Positions 33,390 to 45,208 of a DNA stretch of 64,000 nucleotides are shown here, piece after piece. The notes beneath the pieces are model-generated. The model was not told the origin of the DNA. It saw only the letters and a program-made list of their open reading frames with translations, and did not search any database. The number at the start of each line of letters is the position of its first letter. Positions within the stretch are counted from its first letter, which is position 1. Position numbers and translations under genes: made by a program. This DNA is from Azorinus chamasolen (lineage: Eukaryota; Mollusca; Bivalvia; Cardiida; Solecurtidae): positions 52,791,674 to 52,855,673 of the forward strand of contig OY755237.1 in the NCBI GenBank assembly GCA_963576725.1, written 5' to 3'.

Positions 33390-33428
33390 AAACCCAAAGT
33401 AAGGACTTTCGCCGATATCAATATCAAG
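33390..33428 (-). CDS. aGPCR exon 10: GAIN microexon
   Basis: 39 nt, 13 codons (LDIDIGESPYFGF), phase 0 at both ends. Acceptor tctctacaag, donor gtaagt. Chosen because it is open, flanked by good splice signals and joins exons 9 and 11 in frame. It is the least certain exon: being a multiple of three, the frame would survive without it. Confidence 0.68.
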
Positions 33429-34379
33429 CTTGTAGAGAATTTTAGAAATATATTATTTGAAGAAATTGTGAATACATGATATCCATTCATGCTATCAGAC
33501 CAGGGCAATGCCTTATAGACCAGTTATATGGTGTTTCGACTTGAATTATAGCATATTTCTATTTCGAACCTCAGGGTCAACCTGTCTCCTAGAGGGGTTG
33601 GTTGTCACTTTGTTTGTATGAGGAAAAGGGATAAAAGAATTTCAGCAGCAATTACTATGATTTTTTATCAATTTCTTTAACCCTTTCCCTCATATAAACC
33701 AGTCCACAAATGAAACTCAGATTTCAGGGATAAAAATGTCAAACCAGTCCATGGGTTAAATTTGTGAGTTTTGCCCTATGTACTTAATAGACAGACATAG
33801 ACAAATGATGCTGACCTGTTCAAACTGTCTACACTGTTTGCTTCTGTGTCACTATAATTCATAGTTATCACAATAGTGCTAAATTGAATTAATGTATTCT
33901 CCCTAGTAAACTCCCCTTCTCTAATTGAATTAATGTATTCTCCCTAGTAAAACTCCCCTACTCTAATTGAATTAATGTATTCTCCCTAGTAAACTCCCCT
34001 ATTCTAATTGAATTAATGTTAAACTCCCCTACTCTAATTGAATTAATGTATTCTCCCTAGTAAACTCCCCTACTCTAATTGAATTAATGTATTCTCCCTA
34101 GTAAACTCCCCTACTCTTACTGCTTCGAGAATTTAATGATCAATAAACAACTAAAACCATTAAATAAAGGAATTCATGTTTTTCAAAATACAGGTGGTAG
34201 CTTAATGCAGACTGAAATAAATGCAGAAAGCATTAGGCAACCACCTGTGTACAAAATGCAAGAAGCTCCTTTTAAAAAATGTATACCCCTAGGAGCATTT
34301 ACTGGACATTATACGATATTCAGCTTTAGAAGGCAGACAGGGTGGACAAATCTTTAGGATAATTAAGGTATCCACCTAC
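33429..34379. repeat. Intron between exons 10 and 9
   Basis: 33890-34120 is a 40-bp minisatellite (AATTGAATTAATGTATTCTC + CCTAGTAAACTCCCCTACTCT), six copies, one shortened. 34192-34262 is a family-D central hairpin (CAGGTGGTAGCTTAATGCAG...). The rest is unassigned. Confidence 0.75.
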
Positions 34380-34565
34380 TTCTGCTAGTTCAGGTTCGAT
34401 TGCCTCTGTCAGATTTTCGCCCAATTCTTCTAAGCCTGTGGCAATGTTATTCAGTGGTTCAGCGATATTAACTACCTCCTCCTTTGTAGGTTCCTCTCCA
34501 ACAGTATTGTTAGTAGCGTTAAGTGCTGACTCCAAAAACTTCACTTCTTTTGATATATTTACTGG
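34380..34565 (-). CDS. aGPCR exon 9: start of GAIN domain (subdomain A)
   Basis: 186 nt, 62 codons, phase 0 both ends, the longest exon. Acceptor gtttatttatttag, donor gtaggt. Translation begins PVNISKEVKFLESALNATNN and continues with acidic, helix-like sequence (ATGLEELGENLTEAIEPEL). Four N-glycosylation sequons. The amphipathic helical character and its position upstream of the GPS fit GAIN subdomain A. Confidence 0.88.
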
Positions 34566-35709
34566 CTAAATAAATAAACAGTATAGAGCAAAATTCAATA
34601 TATACAGTATCTGGCACGAGTTAATCCGATTCAATACAGGTCTAATGATTATTCATGGACAAAATATTAATAAAGAAATATGGAAGGTGGAATATTGTAG
34701 CCATTTAAGACATGAAAGAAACAGATCTATCAAATTCCATTAGCAGACCCTGATCAGACGGCTTATATGAGCCATCTGATCTGAGTCAACTCTGTTTGCA
34801 AATACATGAAAATGCTTTTATATGAAGGAACGGGTTAAACGAGTCAAGAAATAAAGTTATTAAGCGAGCCTTGGACGAGTTTAAGAAAAGTTTATCTCAA
34901 ATGACAAGTGTCAGGTTCGTTTGACCACATAACTGATTCTCTCAACTTCGATCTTTAGACGAAGGGGCAGAAATCTAGTCCTAAATTCACTTCATCTTTG
35001 CGGTGCTGGCTAGATTCTATATTTAGTAACAAGTATCGAACATTTACTACTGTACATACAGATGTGGGAAAATAGGTTGTGTACCAGTCTACAAGCATGC
35101 CTTAAGTAATCGTTTAATATCGTGTGATTACAAATGTTACATATAAAAAAACCATGTGATGGTTATATTAACAGGGAGACAAGGAAAGTTATGTGATAAA
35201 AAACAAGATCTAATTGTAATGGGCTCCATTACAGTATGTTCCTAAAACGAAACAGACAACAGATATACTTAGATGCTCATCTAAATCTAAACTATTTGCA
35301 ACAGTCATCAGCTTATTGAAAAGGTCAGTGCAAAGTGGTCAAAAAAGTGGTATTGAATGAGTTCGAATTTGCAGTCAGTATTTTGCACATCACCATGTAG
35401 TTCATAACTCTTTGCACGCTAAGTAATTTTTCGTCTGCAACAATTGTCGTCTGCTTCAATTCTTAGAATAAACTTTCTCTCATTTTTTTTCTCAAAAATA
35501 TGGTCAAGATGACAAACAGTTTGGATCCTGATGAGATGCCGCATTATGCGGCGTCTCATCTGGATCCAATATTTTGCATAGGTATTCACAGTTTTGCCGC
35601 TAGCGTGCAAAGAGAACATAATGTATAGACTCCGACATAGTTGCATGCTATAACAATGCTACGCTTATTACAATTTTGGCTGTACAAGTAAAAAAAACCA
35701 TATATTTAC
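34566..35709. repeat. Intron between exons 9 and 8
   Basis: 34620-34838 reversed family-B remnant. 35407-35617 a good family-E element: AACTCTTTGCACGCTAAGTA ... GCTAGCGTGCAAAGAG, with centre GATGAGATGCCGCATTATGC GGCGTCTCATC. 34840-35400 unassigned. Confidence 0.7.
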
Positions 35710-35826
35710 CGCCTTCGTTGTGGTAGCAACAGTTGAGGTTGTTGGAGAAGTAGTTGTTGTTGTTGTAGTTGTTGTTGTAGTTGTTGTTGTTGTAGTTGAC
35801 GTTGTTGTAGTTGTTGATGGGCTAGC
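35710..35826 (-). CDS. aGPCR exon 8: Thr-rich mucin-like stalk
   Basis: 117 nt, 39 codons, phase 0 at both ends. Acceptor cattaaaacag, donor gtaaat. About two thirds of the residues are threonine, coded by an interrupted ACA/ACT/ACG repeat, with Ser and Pro at the edges and Lys-Ala at the end. Such segments are usually heavily O-glycosylated and extended, here separating the HRM domain from the GAIN domain. Because it is coded by a trinucleotide-type repeat and is symmetrical in phase, its length is likely to vary between alleles, and skipping it would keep the frame. Confidence 0.85.
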
Positions 35827-38223
35827 CTGTTTTAATGTAAGCATTCACAATAACAAAATCATCAAGTTTTTTCCCCACTTTAACCATCTGCACTTAAATA
35901 AAAAAGGCAAATTTGTAATAACATTAAGAAACAGTTTGGATCAAACTTAGATGCCAAGTCTTTGGGCATCTTATCAGGATCTAAACTGTTTAACCCATTA
36001 CCTCATAGGCTATTTTTAGATCCAACCTCTTTTAAACAAAACTATCGAAAAGGAGCACTGACTAGAGAAAAGGAATTTTTTTAGAATTTTGTAGTTTTGA
36101 AACCATTGTGATAAATAGAGAATTTGCTCCTTAGGAGCAAATGCACTATTTATCACAATGGTTTCAAAAAGTGACTTTTACAGAGGCGTAGAAAGGAGGA
36201 AAGGGTTAACACTAGTTTTGTTTTTTTAAAAAATTCTTATATACAAACAACAATTGTAGCAAACAAAACTACTTAGAGTTCAAAAAGTTAATGCTTTACT
36301 CAATGAATATTCATATCAGAAATAATGATATCATGATTATCAATTAGACTAATTTTCAAGATGGCATTTGAACACAGAAATAAGGCCATTGCAGAAATTG
36401 TAGAATGATATCTATATGATATCATTAACAAAGAGAGCAGATCCTGGTCAGACAGTCCTATCTGAGCTGTCTGATCTGGGTCTACTGTGTTTGCAAAGGT
36501 GCCAAAAGTCATCTTTATGAGGGAAAGGGTTAAATAGCTAACCATTTATTTATGGTTACTACTGTAAGAAATCATGGTTTTATGAATATTAAATAGCTGA
36601 ATGTTTATAACGGCATTTGAACAAGGGAATTTATAATTAGGGCCATGGAAGATAGAAACTAAATACTAGAGGTTTGTTTTTGTCACAAAAACAGATGTCT
36701 CCCCACTTCAGCCTCTTTCCAATACACAAGTGTAATGTCTGTAACTCCAAAGTTATCAGGGGGAGACAATTCAAAAACCCAGGTGCACAACAACTCATGC
36801 TGGTGAAAATTCCTGTGAAGTTTGGTGACTCTAGCCTTACTGCCATGGCTTCAGAGATATGTGCAACACAAAGTAAAGTTTGTCTAGTTTTAAATCATCA
36901 TAACTCTATCAACAAGCTATTGACAAAGTTAAAGGTTGATTTCTACACAAAGAATATATAGGGTATATTGAGATGATTGTATAATGTAAGAATATTTAGG
37001 GTAAATTGAGATGAGTGTAAGAGTATATAGGGTATATCAAGATGATTGTAAGAATATATTGGGTAAATTCAGATGAGTGTAAGAATATATAGGGTATATT
37101 GAGATGATTGTAAGAGTATATAGGGTATTTTGAGATGATTGTAGGAATATATATGATTACAGAGATGATTGTAAGAATATACACGTATATGATATATTGA
37201 GATGATTGTATGAGCATTAATTAGCTGAAGTTCATCCCTCAACTCTATTGATATTCACTTAAGAAATGTTGACACTATGACCATTAACCCTTTACTCCAT
37301 AAATACGACTTTCTATGCCTTAGCAAACAGAGTACACCCAGATCAGATGGCTCCTATCTGCTCTGTTGGCTTATGATATACGGTAATACAGATATGACTC
37401 TACAGTTTCTGCCATGGCCAAACATTCCTGTGTCCATGTGCTATTATAACAATTAATCTAATTAATATTCATGATGTCATTAGTATTTACATGTACATGG
37501 AGTAAAGGGTTAGTTAAATGGAGTTATAATGACTCTATGAACAACTGGATTATAATGACTCTATAAACAACGGGATTATAATGACTCTATAAACAAGGGG
37601 ATTATAATGACTCTATGAACTATGGGATTATAATGACTCTATGAACAACCGGATTATAATGACTCTATGAATAAAGGGATTATAATGACTCTATGGACAA
37701 CGGGATTATAATGACTCTATGAACAACGGGATTATAATGACTCTATGAACAACGGGATTATAATGACTCTATGAACAACGGGATTATAATGACTCTATGA
37801 ACAACGGGATTATAATGACTCTATGAACAAGGGGATTATAATGACTCTATGAACAACCGGGATTATAATGACTCTATAAACAAGGAGATAATGACTATGA
37901 ACAACGGGTTTATAATGACTCTATGAACAACGGGATTATAATGACTCTATGAACAACGGGATTATAATGACTATATGAACGGGATTATTATAATGACTCT
38001 ATGAACAACGGGATTATAATGACTCTATGAACAATGGGATTATAATGACATTATGAACAAGGGGATTTTTACCATGACAATAACTGTACATTCATATCTT
38101 TACTATTTCATAAGTAAACAGAGTACACCCTGATCAGAAGGTTCCTACAGAAGCCGTCTGATCTTGGTCGACTCTGTTTACAAAGGTGCCAAAAGCTGTC
38201 TCTGTGCAGTTATAAGGGTTATA
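35827..38223. repeat. Intron between exons 8 and 7: MITEs and two minisatellites
   Basis: 35994-36205 family-A MITE (TTAA both sides). 36290-36532 family-C MITE. 36955-37215 a 31-bp array (GAGATGATTGTAAGAATATA + TAGGGTATATT), about eight copies. 37285-37512 reversed family-C MITE. 37513-38066 a 26-bp array (GGGATTATAATGACTCTATG + AACAAC), about 21 copies, which starts where the MITE ends. 38070-38215 family-C right half. Confidence 0.8.
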
Positions 38224-38408
38224 CAGTAAAACCTCCCTATATATAACGCTCACTAAATCAGGTTAATTTGTTGGTATTTAGGGCAGGTGGCTGCTTAAAG
38301 CTCCTATGGGAGTGTTCTGTTTGACTCTCACCTTGCTTTAAGCAGCCACCTGCCTTTAACACAAAATACTTGATCTAATTTAGTGGCCGTTATAGAGAGG
38401 TTTTACTG
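38224..38408. mobile_element. Family-D MITE, mariner-like
   Basis: CAGTAAAACCTCCCTATATA ... TAGAGAGGTTTTACTG with TA on each side (38222-38223, 38409-38410). Central hairpin GCAGGTGGCTGCTTAAAGC / complement. Ends 27 bp from the exon-7 donor. Confidence 0.85.
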
Positions 38409-38435
38409 TAATGGCATAGAATGATAGTTACTTAC

Positions 38436-38509
38436 TGTTGTTATTAAGTTGCATGTGCCAACAGAATTGGACCACACTGCATTCAATCCACAAAACCTGT
38501 TATAAGAAC
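38436..38509 (-). CDS. aGPCR exon 7: second half of HRM domain
   Basis: 74 nt. Translation after the split Gly: SYNRFCGLNAVWSNSVGTCN LITT. The Arg-X-Cys...Trp...Cys ending is the classic HRM C-terminus. The acceptor is doubled: the sequence reads tctttaacag, then 13 nt, then a second ..ataacag. Only the outer acceptor keeps the frame (using the inner one removes 13 nt). Donor gtaagt. A mariner-type MITE (38224-38408) sits 27 bp beyond the donor. Confidence 0.85.
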
Positions 38510-38666
38510 CTGTTAAAGATAATAATACATTGAAGCTATTGATAAAGGTTATACTAAAATCGTCATATCTCCATCAAACCCTATGTTAGTCTATAACTAC
38601 TCTTTCGAATTGTCTTCAAGAGACAATTCCACATAGTGGTCACAACATTTTGGTTTGGTGGAGAAA

Positions 38667-40800
38667 CAAGAGCCGTGAGCGGCGCCAACGCACGTCTCAT
38701 TTGGTGCTTGCTCAGCTAAAATAAACAAGAGGGCCAAGATGGCCCTTAATCGCTCACCTGATTACCATAGATTAGCAGTGGTTCTGCAGAACAAGATTTT
38801 CAAAGATTTAGTATTCTGATTTTATCAAGACAATGATTCTGACCATTGAAGATTGGGCTAAAAATGTGCTCTCTAAAGTAATTTTTCTAAGATTTGACCT
38901 AGTGACCTACTTTTTATTCCGACCCAACCCATGATCACACTCAACCTTGATATCACCAAGACAAACACTCTGAGCAAGTTTGAGGAAGACTGGGCTAAAA
39001 ATGTGGCCACTGGAGTGTAAACTAGATTTCTCTAAGATATGACCCAGTGACCTACTTTTTGACCTCACATAACCCACTTTCAAACTTGTCCAAGATTTTA
39101 TTAGGACAATCATTCTGACCAATTTGCATGAAGATTTGGCTATAAATGTGACCTCTAGAGTGTTCACAAGGTTTTCGTACTATTTGACCTAGTGACCTAG
39201 TTTTTAACCCCACATAATCCACTTTCACACTCAATTGAGATTTTATCAAGACAATCATTATGACTAAGTTTCATGAAGATTGGACGAAAATTGTGACCAA
39301 TAGAGTGTTCACAAGGTTTTTTTTACTGTTTGACCTAGTGACCTAGTTTTTAACTCAACTTGACCCACTTTCGAACTCGTCCGAGATTTTATCAAGACAT
39401 TCATTCTGACCAAGTTTCATCAAGATTGGACTAAAATTGTGACCACTAGAGTGTTCACAAGGTTTTTCTACTGTTTGACCTAGTGACCTAGTTTTTTACC
39501 CTACAAAACCCATTTTTCAAACTCCTCCTAGATTTTATCAAGACAATCATTCTGACCAAGTTTCATGAAAATTGGGCTAAAAATGTGACCTGTAGAGGGT
39601 TCACAAGGTTTTCCTATTATTTGACCTAGTGACCTAGTTTTTAACCCAACTTGACCCACTTTCGAACTCGTCCGAGATTTTATCAAGACATTCATTCTGA
39701 CCAAGTTTCATGAAGATTAGACTACAATTGTGACCACAATGTGTTCACAAGCAAATTGTTGACGACACACGACGCACGACGCACGACGGACGACGGACGA
39801 CGGACATTCAAGTCTCCCAAAAGCTCACCCTGAGCTTTGCTCAGGTGAGCTAAAAAAATGAAAAAAACAAGAGGTCCATGAGGCCCTGAAGCGCTCACCT
39901 GAGATAACCTTGTACAACCTTGGTAGAGAACAACAAGGCAAAGCAGTATGACATTAATTAAAAGTCTAAGCCTTATGGTTTCAGAGAAAAATAATATTTC
40001 ATACTTGTCCCATGAAAAACTGATAAGCCCCAAGACAGGGCCAAGGTTTGCCAAGAAGTCAGGGTCGTAAGTTGAACATTCTTGGCAGAGGACCACAAGC
40101 CAAAGCTACATATTTGAAGAGGACCATTAGATCATGTTTATGTTACATACCAAACATCAAAGGTCTAGGCCTTACAGTTTCAGAAGATTTTTTAAGATTT
40201 TCCTATGAAAAACTGATAAGCCCTTGGGCAGGGGCCATTTTTAATCCGGGGATCACAATTTGAACAATCTTTGTAGAGGACCATTAGATCATGCTACATA
40301 CCAAATATCAAAGGTCTAGGCCTTACAGTTTCAGAGAATAAGATTTTTTTAAGATTTTCCTATAAAAAACTGATAAGCTCTTGGGCAGGGCCTTTATTGG
40401 CCCAGGGCTCATAGTTTGAAAATCTTTGTAGAGGATCATTAGATCATGCTACATACCAAATATCAAAGGTCTAGGCCTTACAATTTCAGAGGAGAAGATT
40501 TTTAAAGATTTTCCAATGAAAAACTGATAAGCCCTTGGGCGGGGCCATTTTTGGTCATAATTTTAACAATCTTTGTAGAGGACCATAAGATCATACTACA
40601 TACCAAATATCTAAGATCTAGGCCTAACAGTTTCAGAGAAGATTTTTAAAGATTTTCTTATGAAAAACTGATAAGTCCTTGGGCGTGGCCATTTTTGGCC
40701 CGGGGTCATAATTTGAAAATCTTTGTAGAGGATCATAAGATCATGCTACATACCCATATCAAAGGTCTATGTTTTACAGTTTCAGAGAAAAAATGCTTTG
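38667..40800. mobile_element. Three adjacent head/tail elements with different cores
   Basis: 38667-38720 is an almost coreless copy (AACAAGAGCCGTGAGCGGCG...CAGCTAAAAT). 38724-39857 has about six units of roughly 145 bp (GTTTGACCTAGTGACCTAGT, ATTTTATCAAGACAATCATT) and a tail of ACGACGGACGACGGACGACG and CTCAGGTGAGCTAAAA. 39867-40800 has the 155-bp core seen at 4763-6092 and is cut off on the right by a family-C element. Confidence 0.78.
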
Positions 40801-42274
40801 ATTTAAACCTTTACTCCATAAGCATGGCTTTTAGGTCGTTGCAAACAGAGTAGACCCGGATCACAGTTCCTAAAGGAGCTGTCTGATCAGGGTCTGCTCT
40901 GTTTGCTTTTAATATAACGAAGATCAGATTCTCTAGTTTTTGTCACAATAAAGAATGATTATGTTCATAGTACCATTTTAAAAATACAGTGAAATTAACA
41001 TTTATGTTATCGTTATAATTATCATATTCATATAGTAAAGGATTATGCATCTTATATATTACTCTGATTTATACATATCTGCCATGGTATGTCAATTATA
41101 TGTAACTCTCTGGGAAATAGGGACATATTACATTGCAGACCAAATCAGCTGCTACATATTTAACCCTTTCCTCCATAAATACGCCTTTCTACGCCTCTGC
41201 AATAACCACTTCTTGAGACTATTGTGATAAATAGAGCATTTGCTCCTATAGGAGCAAATGCTCTATTTATCACAATGGTTTCAAACATCAAAATTCTAAA
41301 ATTTTACTTTTCTCTAGTAAATGCTCCTTTTGGGTATATTCATTCAAAGAGGTTGGGTCTAAAAATAGCCTATGGAGGAATGGGTTAACATGACATGGTG
41401 TCTGATCAGGGTCCACAGTGTTTGGCTCTCATCTAGTAATTTGTTATATAAGGGAGACAATCTTCATACTAGACTAAAACAGCATGTTCTTGTGACCAGC
41501 AGGAATTTTATTTTTTTCGTGAGAAGGAAATTTTCGCTATGTTTGCATGTCCATCAAACATGCGTTAATATAATGAAAGACTCAGAGGTTTGGGAGGATT
41601 TTGAATGACGAACAATGCTGACCCTGATCAGAGGGCACCTCTAGGATTCCTCTAATCTGGGTCTACACTGTTTGCAAGTGCCAGTACACTTGGGAACCTC
41701 ATGATATGAATCTACACTGTGTTCGATGTAAATAGAGAAGGACATCTGTAGGTGGCGGTGATCTAGTGGTAACACGCTTGACTATCAGTCCGGAGGTCCG
41801 GGGTTCAAATCCTGGTCCCTCCCGGAAATTTCAGAGACTTTTCCGTGTCTCCCACCCACACATCCTCTCCACCCAGGGGTTAAAATGGGTACCTGTGAGG
41901 GTCACTCACCGGTACTGCGGCTGCATGATCGCACCATATGTTAGCAGTGCTCAATATTGTAGGCCAATGACGAGGGGAGTAAATGTACAGTTGGCTGAGC
42001 GGTCTTTCGGACTGAAAGTAGACTCCATATAGCACTTTTCTTTGCAAACAGAGTAAACCTAGATCAAAATGGCTTCTGTAGGAGCAGTCTTATCTGGGTC
42101 TGCTCTGGATCTGCTCTGTTTGCTTATGAAATTATAAAGATCGGACTCTGACATTTCTGTTTTGGCAAAAATTCCTTGTGTTCATTTTACTACAATAAAA
42201 AATTATTTCATGATGCCATTATTTCTTACATGAATATTCATGTAGTATAGGGATGATAATGGACAATACAATAC
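40801..42274. repeat. Rest of the intron between exons 7 and 6: MITEs and a SINE
   Basis: 40808-41045 reversed family-C element. 41164-41384 reversed family-A MITE (TTAA 41160-41163 and 41385-41388) with a near-perfect hairpin. 41751-42026 is SINE copy 2. 42040-42250 reversed family-C element ending 25 bp from the exon-6 donor. Confidence 0.78.
41751..42026 (+). mobile_element. tRNA-derived SINE, full-length copy 2
   Basis: Same structure as 26973-27284: GGTGGCGGTGATCTAGTGGT, B box GGGTTCAAATC, body GGTACTGCGGCTGCATGATC, 3' end GGACTGAAAGTAGACT. Lacks the ACTCAATGACC segment and the T tail. Its repetitive open frame is not a gene. Confidence 0.87.
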
Positions 42275-42370
42275 CTTCATATCCACGGTTACATTCAATA
42301 ATGGCTGTTTCTCCTGCATTTGTTATTGACCATGTTCCTCTAGTGTCTGTATCCTCTGGACATGCTATCA
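42275..42370 (-). CDS. aGPCR exon 6: first half of hormone-receptor-motif (HRM) domain
   Basis: 96 nt. Acceptor cttttattatctag, donor gtattg (less typical than its neighbours). Translation IACPEDTDTRGTWSITNAGE then TAIIECNRGYE. The Cys-Pro, the central Trp, the Gly of 'NAGE' and the following Cys-X3-Gly match the layout of HRM domains in latrophilin-type adhesion receptors (CysPro...Trp...Gly...Cys...Gly). The domain is completed by exon 7. HRM domains bind ligands in family-B1 receptors; in adhesion receptors their role varies. Confidence 0.85.
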
Positions 42371-43544
42371 CTAGATAATAAAAGTCAATGATTTAACCCC
42401 TTTAACCAATTCCCTCATCGGCTATTTTTAGATCCAACCACTTTGAATAAATCTACCGAAAAGGAGTATTAACTAGAGACAAGAGCACAGCAAGCGGGTG
42501 CGAACGCTTATCTGTCGGCATTGTCAAGATGAACATGCATACCAAAAATGAAGGTTGTAAATGAAAAATTGAAGAAGTTATGGTCAATGTTAAGATTTCT
42601 GACAATGACGACGAGGACGCTGAAGTTACAACAATAGCTCGTGATTTCTTCAGAATTTTCCGAATTTTGTAGTTTGAAACCATTGTAATAAATAGAGCAT
42701 TTGCTCCTATAGGAGCAAATTTTCTATTTATCACAATGGTTTCAACAGGTGACTTTTACAGAGGCATCAAAAGGCATCAATATGGGGGAATGGGTTAATA
42801 ATGAGTTTTTAAGTGAAAAGGTCCTTCATTGATTAACAATAGACTCCATTCAGTTCTACAATGTTTTAAAATGATAATAAAATTGTTGCCCACACTCAAA
42901 AGGTTAATAGATAAAGAAACTTCACAAAATGAATTGACAAAAAAATAATTTCAGCATAAAAAATAAGGCACTATAAGAATTGCAACAAGGGCACGGTAAC
43001 AATCACAATAAAAGTTACTTATTATATAGAGCAGGGTGTTAGCGAAAAAAAAATTCTTTTTTTTTTTTTTTTTTTTGATGAGAAAACTATCTTTTGGTAT
43101 GTTTTAGATACTTATGAAATGTGATTAAAAAATAATGTATTTGTGATGGAGTTGTATACATTATAAAACTTCAACTAATAAATATTCATGATACATTAAT
43201 ATTGAACAAGGCTCGGGTTCATGATAATTCACTGGCATCATTTCGGATTCAATGTAGACAGTCATATAATGAGAGGATCATAGGGCATTTTGATTAAATA
43301 AAATGTTTTTTTGTTGTGACAGGATTAACAGAATATCATGCCAGAGCCGGACATATGGAAAATCTTTATCTTAATTGGCTTCAAAAATAGTTGAACCTCT
43401 TTACTTATCCTGTTACTTCATAAATTTGCAAACAGAGTAGACCCAGATATATATCCCTAAGGTTAACCAAAGTCACTGACAGAGGTCTACACTATTTGAA
43501 AAATGTCTCAGTGCATTTTTTTGAATGAGCTGATAATGTCTTAC
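42371..43544. repeat. Intron between exons 6 and 5
   Basis: 42402-42795 is a family-A MITE interrupted at about 42480-42650 by a 170-bp ACAAGAGCACAGCAAGCGGG...ACAATAGCTCGTGATTTCTT repeat, the same one seen at 25827-26010. 43054-43077 is a T run. 42800-43400 otherwise shows only AT-rich unassigned sequence. Confidence 0.7.
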
Positions 43545-43645
43545 TTTCAAATCCACACTGGAGGTACCCAAACAAAAATGTGTAGAAGTTGGAGAAGGTT
43601 TCGCTGCAATTTTGAGTCATACAGGTGCCGGAGTGTTGAGTGTAC
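43545..43645 (-). CDS. aGPCR exon 5: cysteine-rich extracellular segment, lead-in to HRM
   Basis: 101 nt, entering with 1 base and leaving with 1 base (A|gtaaga). Acceptor aatgatatttacag. Translation YTQHSGTCMTQNCSETFSNF then YTFLFGYLQCGFE. CysX4Cys, an aromatic-rich stretch and a third Cys repeat the layout of exons 1-3. A sequon (Asn-Cys-Ser) is present. The split codon joins to exon 6 as Met. Confidence 0.82.
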
Positions 43646-45112
43646 CTGTAAATATCATTGGAACATTTCTCAGTTTTTCAGTATGTAATATACAGTTGAA
43701 CTGCAATATCTTGAACTCGGATAACTCGAACTTCAGGATAACTCGAACTTCAGGATAACTCGAACTTCAGGATAACTTGAACTTCAGGATAACTCAAACT
43801 TCAAGATAACTCGAACTTCATGATAACTCGAACTTCAGGATAACTCGAACTTCAGGATATAGCTCGAACTTCAGGATAACTCGAACTTCAGGATAACTCG
43901 AAGAAAAAGTTTGGTCCTTCAATAATTTACAATACAGAATTGTTCCAAATGTTTAGAGAGTCACCTAAGAACCATTTCCTTACCCTATCCCTCATAGGCT
44001 ATTTTTAGATCCATCCACTTTGAATAAATCTACTGAAAAGGAGCATTAACTAGAGAAAAGGATTTTTTTTTAGAATTTTGTAGTTTGAAACCATTGTGAT
44101 AATAAATATTAGGCATTTGCTCCTATTTATCACAATGGTTTCAACAGGTGACTTTAACAGAGGCGTCAAAAGTCGTCAATATGAGGGTTTGAGGTTAACC
44201 TTATCCCTGTTCCATATTTATTCCAAATTTCAATACTTACTAAAATAGTTATGATGAAATATGGAAGGTGGAACACTGTAGCCATTTTAGAAAATAAAGA
44301 AACAGCTTTATCAAATTCCATTAACAAACTGAGCAAACCCTTATCAGACGGCTCCTATAGAAGCCATCTCATGTGGGTCTACTCTGTTTGCAAATGCCTG
44401 AAAAGGCGTTTATATGAGGGAAAGGGTTAAAATAAGATTGAAATCTATCCAGCTATTCAAACAAAATTGTCAAGTTTTTTATTGTGGTTGCTTGTCAGCT
44501 AAAATGAAAGACATCTTCACAATGGCCATTTCTATGAATTTTGGCAATGATTGACCTGTGTTTTAGAGATGTAGCTTGTACGTATCAACTGTTTGACAAC
44601 AAAGGATGATAACTGATATAACACTAGTAGTTCACCTAAAGCATATCATGCACAGGTGAGCTAACAATATATTTTAATTAGCTATAAAAAAAAGCATGTA
44701 TTCTATCAAAAACATTATTAGAGTCAGTAACAAAAAATGATGAAGCTAGAATCTAGCTAAAATACAAGTATATACAGTTATAACTGGTAAACTTGAACAA
44801 ATTATGGGCATATAACTTCTGACTTACTGATTCAATTAAGCATATTATTGGTATCAAGATCTCAACATTACATTCACATTGTATTAAGTCGTTCATATTA
44901 TACAGAAGTTTCGTACAGTATACACTAATTACCCTATATTTTTGCAAAGACAAACTTAGGCAAATAGTACAGATCCGTATCAATTGGCTAATGAAGGAAC
45001 CATCTGATTATTGTATGCACATGTTCCTACTATGCCAATATAGAATTTTGGAATTGTCCATTTGAAAATCAGTGTTGAAAGGGTTAAAACCAGTTTTCCT
45101 ATAAATACTTAC
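43646..45112. repeat. Intron between exons 5 and 4
   Basis: 43712-43905 is a 17-bp array (AACTCGAACTTCAGGAT), about 11 copies. 43980-44194 family-A MITE with reduced hairpin, sharing TTAA (44195-44198) with the reversed family-B MITE 44199-44426. 44430-45060 includes an AGCTAAAATG...GCACAGGTGAGCTAAC head/tail fragment and unassigned sequence. Confidence 0.72.
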
Positions 45113-45203
45113 TGACAGCTGATTTGCATCTCACCAAGATTTGTAGTAGCAGCTACCCTACATCGGCTTACTATCTCAGAATTCATACATGAAACGTCAG
45201 TTG
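45113..45203 (-). CDS. aGPCR exon 4: cysteine-rich extracellular segment
   Basis: 91 nt with 2-base overhangs at both ends. Acceptor ctgtctattttcag, donor gtaagt. Translation TDVSCMNSEIVSRCRVAATT then NLGEMQISCQ. Three cysteines, similar in spacing to exon 2. The 42-bp tandem array in the upstream intron starts about 5 bp from this acceptor, so the polypyrimidine tract (gactgtctatt) is itself part of the repeat unit. Confidence 0.8.
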
Positions 45204-45208
45204 CTGAA

